Shown here: positions 55,513-64,000 of the stretch, piece after piece
Layout of the letters: the number at the start of each line of letters is the position of its first letter
Position numbering within the stretch: position 1 is the first letter of the stretch
Assembly (NCBI GenBank): GCA_905147135.1
Contig: LR990053.1
Location: 14,954,501-15,018,500, forward strand
Length of the DNA stretch: 64,000 bases
Source: Blastobasis lacticolella
Lineage: Eukaryota; Arthropoda; Insecta; Lepidoptera; Blastobasidae
Direction of reading: 5' to 3'
The notes under the pieces: generated by a model
Told to the model about the DNA's origin: nothing
Databases searched by the model: none
Seen by the model: only the letters and a program-made list of their open reading frames with translations
Translations under genes and position numbers: made by a program

Positions 55513-55592
55513 ACGTCTATAAGCTGCTGTGGCTGGTTAACATGAGGCAGGTCGTAAGCATGTTTGCCACCATTGCCACCACATAGTACAAA
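55511..55592 (+). repeat. LINE tail family A fragment
   Basis: GCAAACGTCTATAAGCTGCT, then GGCAGGTCGTAAGCATGTTT and GCCACCATTGCCACC; directly abuts repeat B. Confidence 0.55.
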
Positions 55593-55599
55593 AAAAGTT

Positions 55600-56100
55600 A
55601 CGAGCGAGTGTAATGAAAATGATCTTTACTCAACTCAAAAGCCTATCTAACACACAATAGAATAAAAGAGAAACACATTTCACCTTCGCTTTACCTTCCG
55701 TAATAGAGGTAAAAGAAATGCCTTTAAAACATTTTATTTTACAACTCTACTATCACCGTGATTAATATGTAAAACCCAAATTTCATATTTGTGTTATGTA
55801 ATATTATGGTCTCAGAGTTAAACCGGGGACAGACGTACAGACGGACAAAGCAACTTGGCAAAACTTGGTTCCATGTGTTATTACGAGATTCCAAAACCGA
55901 GGCTTTCACGTATTAATCTAAAAGCAAATCAGATTCGTTTCGCGAGAGGGGAAGCCGCATCTGGCCAGTTAAAAGTTCCCAGCAATATGAATACACTAAC
56001 GTAACTTCGTTAGTGCAGACATAGGCACAAGACTGAGAAGGCAGCGGGAGCGGTGATTAATTTTGCCTTGATAGTCTACTTTGTGACGTAGCAGCGAAGC
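55600..56100. other. No gene seen
   Basis: Unique sequence. Confidence 0.4.
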
Positions 56101-56107
56101 GTCGGCC

Positions 56108-56265
56108 ACCTGCACATTCAGGTGAATGAAAGTGCTGGTTCCAATCTGGTCACGTTCTCCTGTTCACGTGGTCACGGAGGTGAAATGGCAGTCGCTCTAC
56201 TGATCTATAATATCCTGGATCATGGTCAAGACGGATCCCAGTCCCTCGCGCGCGAAAGCACTATT
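56108..56265 (+). repeat. SINE-Ser fragment
   Basis: CCTGCACATTCAGGTGAATG, TTCCAATCTGGTCACGTTCT and ATCCTGGATCATGGTCAAGA; both ends truncated. Confidence 0.72.
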
Positions 56266-56269
56266 ATTT

Positions 56270-56845
56270 ATAGATTAAAACACTCTTATACACTACACTA
56301 AACACAATTATTTACCGGTGAAAATATCTTATATCCTGTAAATTGCTAAATATCTCTTGACTCACGGCTTCACTCGAACAAAAAAGCGTCTCTCGGTCAG
56401 AATTCTTGGTATACGCTTCGTTGGTAGTGCGGCAAAATATGAAAATATCATGTTATTATAAAGTTAGTTGGGTTACTTTTAAGCATGAAATATAGCCAGC
56501 CCCAGTTTAAATAGTGAAGTAACAGTCTTATATTTTGAATACTGTTTTCTTGTTGGTTATTCGGGACGCTTAACAAATGTTATTTATGGCTTCGTGTTCG
56601 AAGATGCTGGTGTGGTTATTTATGTTTGTTGGCCTTTAAAGAAGAAGTAAAATTTCCTACAGACAACGCCTATATCAACTACGTATTTACTTTTTATAAT
56701 ATTTATATTTTCATTGAATTAATGAGATGTCCAACCATCCGCTTGTGGTGCTTACAGGAGGACGACTTATCCCTAACGGACTGTTTGGGTCAGATGGCAG
56801 TCACCGCACTTAAAAAGCGAAAACCACCACCAAATTGTAATTAGA
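56270..56845. other. No gene seen
   Basis: A 72-codon frame at 56626-56844 has no motif. Confidence 0.4.
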
Positions 56846-56849
56846 GATT

Positions 56850-57094
56850 CTTTAAGGAAAGCGTTTTCAGTTAACCTGATGTAAGTTCCAAAGGAACTTT
56901 CTCCTACACACACTAAGGTTGTGGAATGAACTACCTGGAGAGGTGTTTCTGAAAAGTACAACACGGACTTCTTCAAGAAAGGGGTATTAATGTTTTTAAA
57001 TTGAAAACGTGCATAGGTTGCGGTGACTGTTTACCATCATACCATCAGGCATGCCATTAGCTTATTTGCCACCTTCGTGGTATAAAAAAACACT
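56850..57094 (+). repeat. LINE tail family A copy
   Basis: GGAACTTTCTCCTACACACA, GTGGAATGAACTACCTGGAG (WNELPG), CTTCTTCAAGAAAGGGGT, then GCCACCTTCGTGGTATAAAA. Confidence 0.72.
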
Positions 57095-57234
57095 GAATAC
57101 TCAATTTAAAATTCAACATTCTTAATTTCTTTCTTAGAGGTTTTTTTTGGAGGAAAAGATTAGGATATTAAATATCTCTTTCAATCGTCAAAAAGGAGGG
57201 GGGTAGGAAAGTAGGAAGGAAATACACAGTGCCA

Positions 57235-57740
57235 CGCTGACCGCCCTATGGCCGCAGCAAACCCACCCCACGCCAACCACGACCGGACGGTGCTCGACAA
57301 TGCCAGGCAGAGCCGGACCGCGCTCGACATATTATATAAGTATGTCTAGTATAAAACCACCACAATCAGAAAAACCACTTAAAACTACAGCAAGAGTAAG
57401 CCAGTCCACCAAGGCAGCACCCATCCATCCAGGGCCCAGCCATCATCGTCCAATTCAACCATATTTGAGGGAAAAGAGCGACCCGGCCCCCACGCCACCG
57501 CCAGACAGACTTTTAAGTGAGCGTGCATTACACATGCTGCATGTGACAGATAGTCGCTCCCACCCTACTCTATCCTATCCCTACCCTACCGCTACCTTAC
57601 CCCTACCCTATCCCCTATCCCCCTACCCTATCCACTACCTTACCCCTACCCTACCACTATCTTACCCCTACTCTTTTCTAGTAGAAAAGCGTATTCTCGC
57701 TGGCAGATCTAGCTGCTTGAGCACAGCAGAATATGTATAG
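57235..57740 (+). other. GC-rich patch, 146-codon frame and CCCTA-type run
   Basis: 57235-57545 is GC-rich and C-heavy; a plus frame from 57300 reads a Ser/Pro/Thr-rich stretch (possible second start at 57342, MSSIKPPQSEKPLK). From 57560 the frame runs through simple CCCTACCCTAT-like sequence to 57676, where coding is meaningless. The first 80 codons could be a decayed transposon ORF1 or chance. No domain recognised. Confidence 0.3.
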
Positions 57741-57744
57741 GCTT

Positions 57745-58960
57745 AGGCGAAATCCTCTTGGTTGAAGAAGGAGACGTGGCGATTATGGCAAAACGCTCCT
57801 CTTATGTGGAGGGGGCCCGATTTATTATGCCTGTTGATGAGGATGATATTTTAGCCCTACTTTTATTTGTATTATTCCCTCACTTACAGATGGGATGCCT
57901 AGTAAAACACAAATAATATTGCTTCTAATAATAAAAATTACTTTAATATTTATTTAACAAATTTAAGGAACACAATGAACTACTTACTACAATATTTAAT
58001 CTCCGTTTTCAAGTCCTCCATCCGTAACGATTTAGACGTAAATCTTCTTAACCTACTTCCATATTTTTAATTATACAGCATCCTTGAAAGTTGCCCCAAT
58101 AAGTATGTAATCAAAGTTAGACACCGCGTGTGGGAGTTAGATTCAAATTTTATGCTAAATACGTCAATGGAAAGCGAATTACATTATTATAAATACATTA
58201 TTCATACGGAAGTCTTCGATTTTAATAAGTTTACGGTTTTGATACTGTTGAAATGTCAGAAATACAAACATTAAATGGAGTTCTTCGATTTACTAGCGAT
58301 CAGACATGGCATATTACATCAATACACGTTACTATTAATATTATTCTGTGTAAATGCCTAAATATACAAACCTTGCGCTTCTAAATCTAATAGACATTTT
58401 CCTCAAATGAAAATTGGTTAGAATTGTGTAGGACAGAGTTAGGGAAAACCACTACCCTAAACACACTAAAGTACGTTTCAATAGAAAAAGACTAAAGTAG
58501 AGCACGAGAACCCACAGAAATATAAAGAAGAACCTGAATTTAATTTTAAAAAGGAATTTGATTTGATTTCTGTTGATAATACTTATCTTTATCGTTCTTC
58601 ACTTTTCCTACCCAACCTTTGAGACAGAGGCGTGAGCTTTATGTATATATGTACCTATATATTCACCATCATCAGTCTAAACTAGTTCATTGCTGGGCAT
58701 TAGTATAGATTATATTTATTGGAAAACCAGGAAATTTAAGAAAAACGAAAGTTTAGATATACAATTCCCAAATATTATTTATTTCTCAACCACACGGAAC
58801 GAATATGTACAACTTGCGTGCGGAACAAACAGACTGAAATTTTATTTTAACAAAATACAGTCCAGAGCTTACGTGGTGATATCACATCGGCTACAGGAAC
58901 AAATTAAATAAAACAAAGAGCTGTTCCCATAGTTCGGCGTAACATACACATTGAATTTAT
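57745..58960. other. No gene seen
   Basis: AT-rich; a T-rich LINE-like 3' end may lie at 57930-57980. A 73-codon frame at 58690-58911 has no motif. Confidence 0.35.
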
Positions 58961-58964
58961 TTTT

Positions 58965-59115
58965 GCATCGAGTTCTTCAAGAAAAGGATAAAAAGGTTTT
59001 ACGGGGTCGGCAACGCGTGGGTGATGCCCCTGGTATTGCAAACGTCCAAAGACTGCGGTGACAGCTTACCATCAGGCGGGTCGTAAGCTTGATTGCCATC
59101 TGTATGGTATAAAAA
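58965..59115 (+). repeat. LINE tail family A, complete 3' part
   Basis: GAGTTCTTCAAGAAAAGGAT, ACGGGGTCGGCAACGCGTGG, ATTGCAAACGTCCA, ending ATGGTATAAAAA. A SINE inserted exactly at its tail and duplicated the last 12 bases. Confidence 0.78.
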
Positions 59116-59345
59116 AGACTTTACGGTGAGGGAAAACATCGTGATGAAACCTGCACATCCAGTCGCCTGAATGTGTAACCATGATCCAATCTGGTCAGGT
59201 TCCCCTGGAAGCAGGGTCATAGAGGTCAGATGGCAGTCGCTCCACTTCCTGACCTGCCAAATCCTGGATCATGGTCAAGGCCACCCCGGGCCCTCGTGCG
59301 CGAGAGCACAACCGGGACATTAACGCCAAGATGATGGTATAAAAA
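59104..59345 (+). mobile_element. SINE-Ser with perfect 12-bp target-site duplication
   Basis: The insert (59116-59333) runs from ACTTTACGGTGAGGGAAAAC to ACATTAACGCCAAGATG, 5'-truncated. ATGGTATAAAAA occurs at 59104-59115 and again at 59334-59345. It inserted into the A-rich tail of a family A LINE. Confidence 0.92.
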
Positions 59346-59349
59346 GGCT

Positions 59350-60380
59350 TATATCAACCGCACCGCCTACGCATATCGGCGAGAGTTAGTTAATGTAAAC
59401 AATGCAACAATATTCACATTAATTTTTAATATTTTATCCCTAACCAATTTATTACTTTCTTAATACTACTCAGTGACAAACGAGCAGACATCCCATCTGA
59501 TGGTAAATGGTAACTGTCGCTCATAATATTTACAATTCATACATTTAGGTTGCTGGTAACAAAAATGCAGAACCGCAAGTGGAGTGAGGTAATTTTTATA
59601 ACCAATTTATTTCAGCATACATAAATACCAAATACAGTTAACTAAACTTCACTTCTACAGCATAATTACTTCACTCAGAGTCACTCAAGTAGAGTCAGTT
59701 GTAACACATTATCATCATCATCCGAATCGCTATTTCGAACTTCGTGATTCAGTATTACACTCATTACAATCAGATGCAGGGAATGTTAATAAGTATCATC
59801 ATCCGAGCAATCCTCTTTCTCGCATCCAATTTATCTCTGTTCGATCGTAGCACGATAATATCGTGCAAGAGTAGGTTCGACCAAATTAAAGGCGAACCGA
59901 AGTTGGCCAGGAGGTATCTGCCATTGCCAGCGCTGCAATGCGGATAGCATGCCCCAGTCGCCCCTACGTACACTTTGAATTATGTATACTGTACAAGAAT
60001 AACCTATTCGTTGACCGGGAGACCGATGTTCTGGAATAGATTAGATGTTCGTAACGGACATAATTATGTCCGTTAGACGAGTGAATGTATATTATTCGAG
60101 TGTTTTTCAAGGAGATTTGTTCATGAATTAAAAAAAGCTCTATTTTATTGATGTTGAGTATGGCCAGCGGATCTTTGCACTGTAGAATTTGGTCTCTTCT
60201 TGTTCTATTTGGACAAAATAAACACGATCGGATTAAAATGTTTTGATCCTCATTCGTATAGTTTTAGTCATTGGCAAAATCACTACAGTTTAGAGGAAGC
60301 CACAATATAAAAAGAAGAAAAAGAACATCGTTCGTATGTTTTCTCATTTTGTACAGTTCCACAAATGTATCTGACCCGGT
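59350..60380. other. No gene; degenerate repeats
   Basis: 59470-59590 carries a degraded repeat (ACATCCCATCTGATGGTAAA). 59865-59960 is a unique GC-richer patch with overlapping short frames. Confidence 0.35.
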
Positions 60381-60381
60381 G

Positions 60382-60406
60382 GCCAAAACTGGAACTAGGT
60401 GTCGCC
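60382..60406 (-). repeat. TIR-like end shared with 20185 element
   Basis: AACTGGAACTAGGTGTCGCC matches the right end of the 89-bp element at 20185-20273. The partner end was not found. Confidence 0.4.
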
Positions 60407-60409
60407 CAC

Positions 60410-61070
60410 TGGTGCCAATTTGAAATTTAATTTTTTTGCCAACAAGAGCGATGTCGCCGTTGTCACCGTATCATTCACTCCAACCTTGAAGGCGTCCAGA
60501 TTATATTACCTTAACCGTTACAGAGAAAACAAATCTTGTCACAAACTCATACATCTAACTTGGTTCCCCAATCAAATCAAATGAAATAATTTTTATTCAG
60601 TTTAGTTTTACAGCACTTATGATTGTCAATATAAAATCAATCATATAAATACAATGGCATCGTCGACCCGAGCTAGTTACTTGACTGGTACCATGCGGAA
60701 AAAAAATACTCCTAGCGGAGACTGGAACGTACCAGGTACCTATGTCAAGTGGTCATTGGCCAGTGTTACCCGACCATATACAGTTCATGGTCTATGGACC
60801 CGACTGTGGTTCTGTCACTGTCCAATGCCCCCCGGCTGATATATTATGGAAGTGTCACGGGAGAATGGTACTTATTCTCAACGACATAAACTCGGCCGAC
60901 TCCCGTACCACCGCGCCGTAGCCGCGGGCTCCACACAAAAGTTTATTTTGCAAATGTAGAGAAATGAGAACCGTTACGTTTAGTCCATCCGTTTGGCCCG
61001 GCGGAGGCTTTTTGTTGTTTAATAAGAGACTGTTTCCCGTCTAATTATTCGGTAATAACATTTTCTATAC
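60410..61070. other. No gene; possible LINE 3' end at 60580-60660
   Basis: ATGAAATAATTTTTATTCAG is the usual style of a reversed 3' UTR. 60890-61030 holds CpG-richer unique sequence. Confidence 0.35.
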
Positions 61071-61072
61071 AT

Positions 61073-61288
61073 GGGCAAGCGTGAGCGAGTGGTACCGGGT
61101 TTGAACGCCAGTGCCGACATGTACCAATGACTTTTTCGGAGTTTTGCACTTTAGTTGAACGCTTACCGATGCTCTTACGATGAGGAAAAGAGCGCGATGA
61201 AACCTAAGCCACGGAGGTCAGATGGCAGTCGCACTACTGTAATTCGCTGATTTGCGAAGAACGCAACCACGATATTGACGCCAAGATG
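61073..61288 (+). repeat. SINE-Ser with internal deletion
   Basis: Head fragment (GAGCGAGTGGTACCGGGTTT) and body to GATGAAACCTAA, then jumps to GCCACGGAGGTCAGATGGCA and on to GATATTGACGCCAAGATGA. Confidence 0.78.
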
Positions 61289-61304
61289 AAATTAAAAAAA
61301 TTCT

Positions 61305-61415
61305 ACACAATTTTTTTTATACTACTAAGGCGGCAAACAAATTTACAGCCTGCCTGATGGTAAGCAGTCACCGCAGCCTATGGACGTTTGCAATTCCCGG
61401 GCCATCAACCACACT
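61305..61415 (-). repeat. LINE tail family A copy
   Basis: TTTTTTTATACTACTAAGGC, CCTGCCTGATGGTAAGCAGT and CCTATGGACGTTTGCAATTC. Confidence 0.68.
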
Positions 61416-61419
61416 TCTG

Positions 61420-62260
61420 GTAGAGTACACATTATTTAACCGATTTTAGACTGATAAACCGCGTGCTTTTTAGATTACATTGTCGCACTCGTAGAGTAAC
61501 AAAAACATTACAGCAGTATTACTCACTCCCTAGCCGAGCTGCACTCGCTGCATCGCGCCTAGTGCGTTAGCACACTTGAATCATGATACCTATACACTAT
61601 TATAATCACGCCGTCAGCTACAAAGAAATCTGACCCCCTCCCCCTACCATACATTCAGTGTATGCTACTCTGCAGCAGACTGTACGTGTGATTTGATCGA
61701 TGAAAAATTTGCTAAAAAAGTAGGTGATTACAATCAAATTAAAGGCAGCACGATCCAAATTGCCGGAAAACAACCACAAGAAGGCGTACTAAATTTCACT
61801 CAATTATGAAAAGCTATTATGCTGACTACGACTGCCAATACAATATTGGAGAAACGTAAACAAAAACGTAAACACCAAACGACCGGAGAGTTTACTACAA
61901 ACACTATTGAGACGGCGAAAACAAAAACATATTTCCACATCTACACAACACATAATCCCTACCCAACCCCATGCGTGTGAGCGAGACGCTAACAATCTAG
62001 AAAAGCTTTTCCCTCTGGTTTAGGGAAAAATAAGGATGGCAATTTAAGAGCAATTACAAAGAATCTATGAGGCGGTTTGAATAAAATTAGGCTTATCTCA
62101 GGGTGTTCTGGGGGTTGTAACATCGGTGACGTTTTGTCAGCGACATTTTGGTTTTTATAATTTTATTTGGTCTATCAGTTAAGTACTTATTGTTAGCAGG
62201 GCACTGTTGGGTGAATTAAGCAGGATTAATTGGCAGCTCAGTGTTGTGATGATGCGAAAT
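61420..62260. other. No gene seen
   Basis: Unique sequence; no motif. Confidence 0.4.
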
Positions 62261-62292
62261 CTTCTATACATAGTATAAAACAAAGTCGCTCA

Positions 62293-62893
62293 TCAAAAAT
62301 CATCTTGGCGTTATTGTCCCGTTTGTGCTCTCATGCACGAGGGCCTGAGGTCCGCCTTGACCATGATCCAGGATTTGGCAAGTCATATAATTATAGTGGA
62401 GCGACTCCATGACCCTGCTACCAGGGGAACTTGACCAGATTGGATCATGGTTATACATCCGGTCGCCTGAATGTGCAAGTTTCATCACGATATTTTTTCT
62501 CACCGTAAAAGCATCGGTTAGTATTCAAATAATGAGAAATGAAAGATATTTATTGAATAACAAGGACACCACATTACAACAATCACATAATATAAAATAA
62601 ACAATAATCATACAAATAAAAAACATATATACCAAATTACAAAATTAATATATCGGTTCGGAATTGCTGTGCTGTGGCACACCTTGTCAACAAAAGGACC
62701 TCACTCAGCATGAGCCACGGCCGGAGCCGAGGCGCTGATCTTCCGCAAGTCCCAGTTATAATGTACATAATACAAATACAAATAATGTACATAAATCAGA
62801 ATAGAGTCATTAGTACATGGCCGGAACGGGTTTCGAACCCGGTACCACTCGCTTACCAGTCGGATACCCTAACCGCTCGGCCATCGACGCTCC
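62293..62893 (-). mobile_element. SINE-Ser, split by a LINE 3' end
   Basis: Tail and body 62293-62534, head 62779-62893 with a good B-box (GGGTTTCGAACCCGGTACCA on plus) and A-box (CCTAACCGCTCGGCCAT). 62535-62778 is a foreign insert flanked by CAAATAATG. Confidence 0.88.
62535..62787 (-). mobile_element. LINE 3' UTR insert with 9-bp target duplication
   Basis: On the minus strand: GGAAGATCAGCGCCTCGGCT, CATGCTGAGTGAGGTCCTTT, CACAGCACAGCAATTCCG, ending CAATAAATATCTTTCATTTC. CAATAAATA may be a polyadenylation signal. CAAATAATG is duplicated at 62526-62534 and 62779-62787. No coding part remains, as in a severely 5'-truncated LINE copy. Confidence 0.85.
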
Positions 62894-63124
62894 CTGTGTA
62901 TGTACGATTAGATCTTTTAAACTACGCAGAGTATTTTAATGCGTCTTTCATCAATATATCGAGTGATTCAAGGGGAAGGTAAGTAGGAGTACTGCAGGAG
63001 TTGGGTATGGTAGGTATAGATGTACGAGTAGGGGTAGGGTAGGGGTAAGGTAGGGGTAGGACGCCTCGCGAACGAAGTCATTGAATTTTATTGAAAGTTA
63101 TTGAATTTTAACCAATAAAACATG

Positions 63125-63228
63125 AAAACATCGTTAATAAACCTGTACATTCAGGCGACTGGATATGTAACCATGATCCAATCAGGTCTGGTTTCCCCGT
63201 CAGCAGTGTCATAGAGGTTAGACGGTAT
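63125..63228 (+). repeat. SINE-Ser fragment
   Basis: GAAAACATCGTTAATAAACC, CATTCAGGCGACTGGATATG and GTCATAGAGGTTAGACGG. Confidence 0.72.
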
Positions 63229-63349
63229 TGGCTTTATTCTAAAAATAGGTCCTAGACCAACAGTGGGTTATGGCTATTCAGGTCTCTTTAGAAATCAGCC
63301 TGAATCAAGAAGCGGAGCAAAAGCTTTATGCTTGTAATACCACATTCAT

Positions 63350-63582
63350 TATCATCAGCATGACAGCCCAATATAGTTCAGTGCAGGATTTCAACGAAAG
63401 GGGAGGTTATTGCCATAATCCCCACGCTTGGCAGGCTGGTTGGAAATCGCAGTTTTGTTAATATAACAATGGAAAACGCAGCTGCCTATTTTCCAGCCTA
63501 CGAAAACTCTAGATCTTTTACCTCGAAAACATTAGTCACCTTGTACGACACCCACGAGTGTAAGGAGTTGGTGCTATTCACA
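63350..63582 (-). repeat. Repeat family B copy
   Basis: ATCATCAGCATGACAGCCCA to GAGTTGGTGCTATTCA; the CTCTGCCGG end is missing. Confidence 0.72.
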
Positions 63583-63589
63583 GTGTCAC

Positions 63590-64000
63590 AGTACGAATGC
63601 TTTAAAATCTAAAATGATGTTATTACATATTTAGAAACGGGATCTTCGAACACGGAGAAGAGAGCGGACGACGACATTTTATCTGAATCTTGAAACTTTC
63701 GCGAGTCGGAAAGAAGGGAAGGGCAAAATTATCCGTGTGGAAAGTAAAAGTACAATCTCCAACATAATTCATACGTGTGTCGCAAACAAGACGTAGGAGC
63801 GACAGGGCTGTTGCTAGGCAAGGCTAGGATGGGTGAAGTGCACAAAGTCTTGTTAAACAAGTTTGTGCATTGTATAGCACAAGAGTAAGTGCATTACCAC
63901 TTCTAGAAAAAATTCCTTGGCAGCTACAGCAACTTACGGGGTATTTGGTGCATGTTTATTCAAAATAAAAGAGGATTTTATTCAAAATAAAGGAGGAAAA
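63590..64000. other. No gene seen; short direct repeat at the window end
   Basis: TTATTCAAAATAAA occurs twice at 63957-63992 (TTCAAAATAAAAGAGGATTT, then TTCAAAATAAAGGAGG). Confidence 0.5.

Larger units (their letters stand above)
62263..63085 (+). mobile_element. Helitron-like element split by a SINE
   Basis: Left part 62263-62292 (TCTATACATAGTATAAAACA, AAGTCGCT), right part from about 62894 (GTGTATGTACGATTAGATCT, TTTAAACTACGC, GATTCAAGGGGAAGG), a G-rich run (63015-63062) and the hairpin arm CGCGAACGAAGTC at 63067-63079. Its extreme 3' end is gone. The SINE between is itself split. Confidence 0.65.

Overview
The window looks like a stretch of lepidopteran (moth or butterfly) nuclear genome. 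It is AT-rich and holds no recognisable operon, rRNA or intact host protein gene. What it does hold is a dense layer of moth-type transposable elements: tRNA-derived SINEs, non-LTR retrotransposon fragments, Helitron-like pieces with CTAG/CTAA ends, mariner-type transposase relics and several inverted-repeat (MITE-like) elements. I read it as intergenic or long-intron DNA. The organism is inferred from repeat style, not from a marker gene.

Layout. 0-1.5 kb: old repeat tails. 1.5-6.4 kb: the only substantial coding element, a minus-strand non-LTR retrotransposon with ORF1 (coiled coil plus a domain resembling baculovirus FP-like ORF1 proteins), ORF2 (endonuclease plus reverse transcriptase), a (TAA)n 3' end and a 5' region built of two ~102-bp monomers that carry GATGGCG motifs. 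7-10.3 kb: mostly unique DNA. 10.4-11.7 kb: a duplicated segment around a 393-bp foldback element. 12-22 kb: unique DNA with a perfectly flanked SINE, a mariner-type transposase relic and small repeats. 22.3-23.7 kb: a strongly GC/CpG-rich island with CRE, E-box and NRF1-like sites, the best candidate for a host promoter or 5' exon. 24.4-27.4 kb: a cluster of MITEs and SINEs, one MITE nested with a LINE tail. 30.57-31.25 kb: a 66-bp x 8 tandem array that leaves all three reverse frames open. 32.9-37.3 kb: SINE-rich, plus a 417-bp TIR element. 38.9-39.4 kb: broken C-terminus of an RTE-type LINE. 41.4-42.3 kb: a Helitron-like piece and a second transposase relic. 43-56 kb and 58.9-63.6 kb: dense nested SINEs, Helitron-like ends and LINE tails. 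57.2-57.7 kb: a GC-rich patch followed by CCCTA-type simple sequence.

How parts relate. The retrotransposon ORFs would act together (ORF1 binds RNA, ORF2 nicks and copies). One SINE family ends in a tail that closely resembles the 3' tail of RTE-type fragments here, including the (ATG)n run, so RTE machinery probably mobilised it. Several insertions are flanked by clean target-site duplications (17 bp, 12 bp, 9 bp, 6 bp), which allows the relative order of events to be read.
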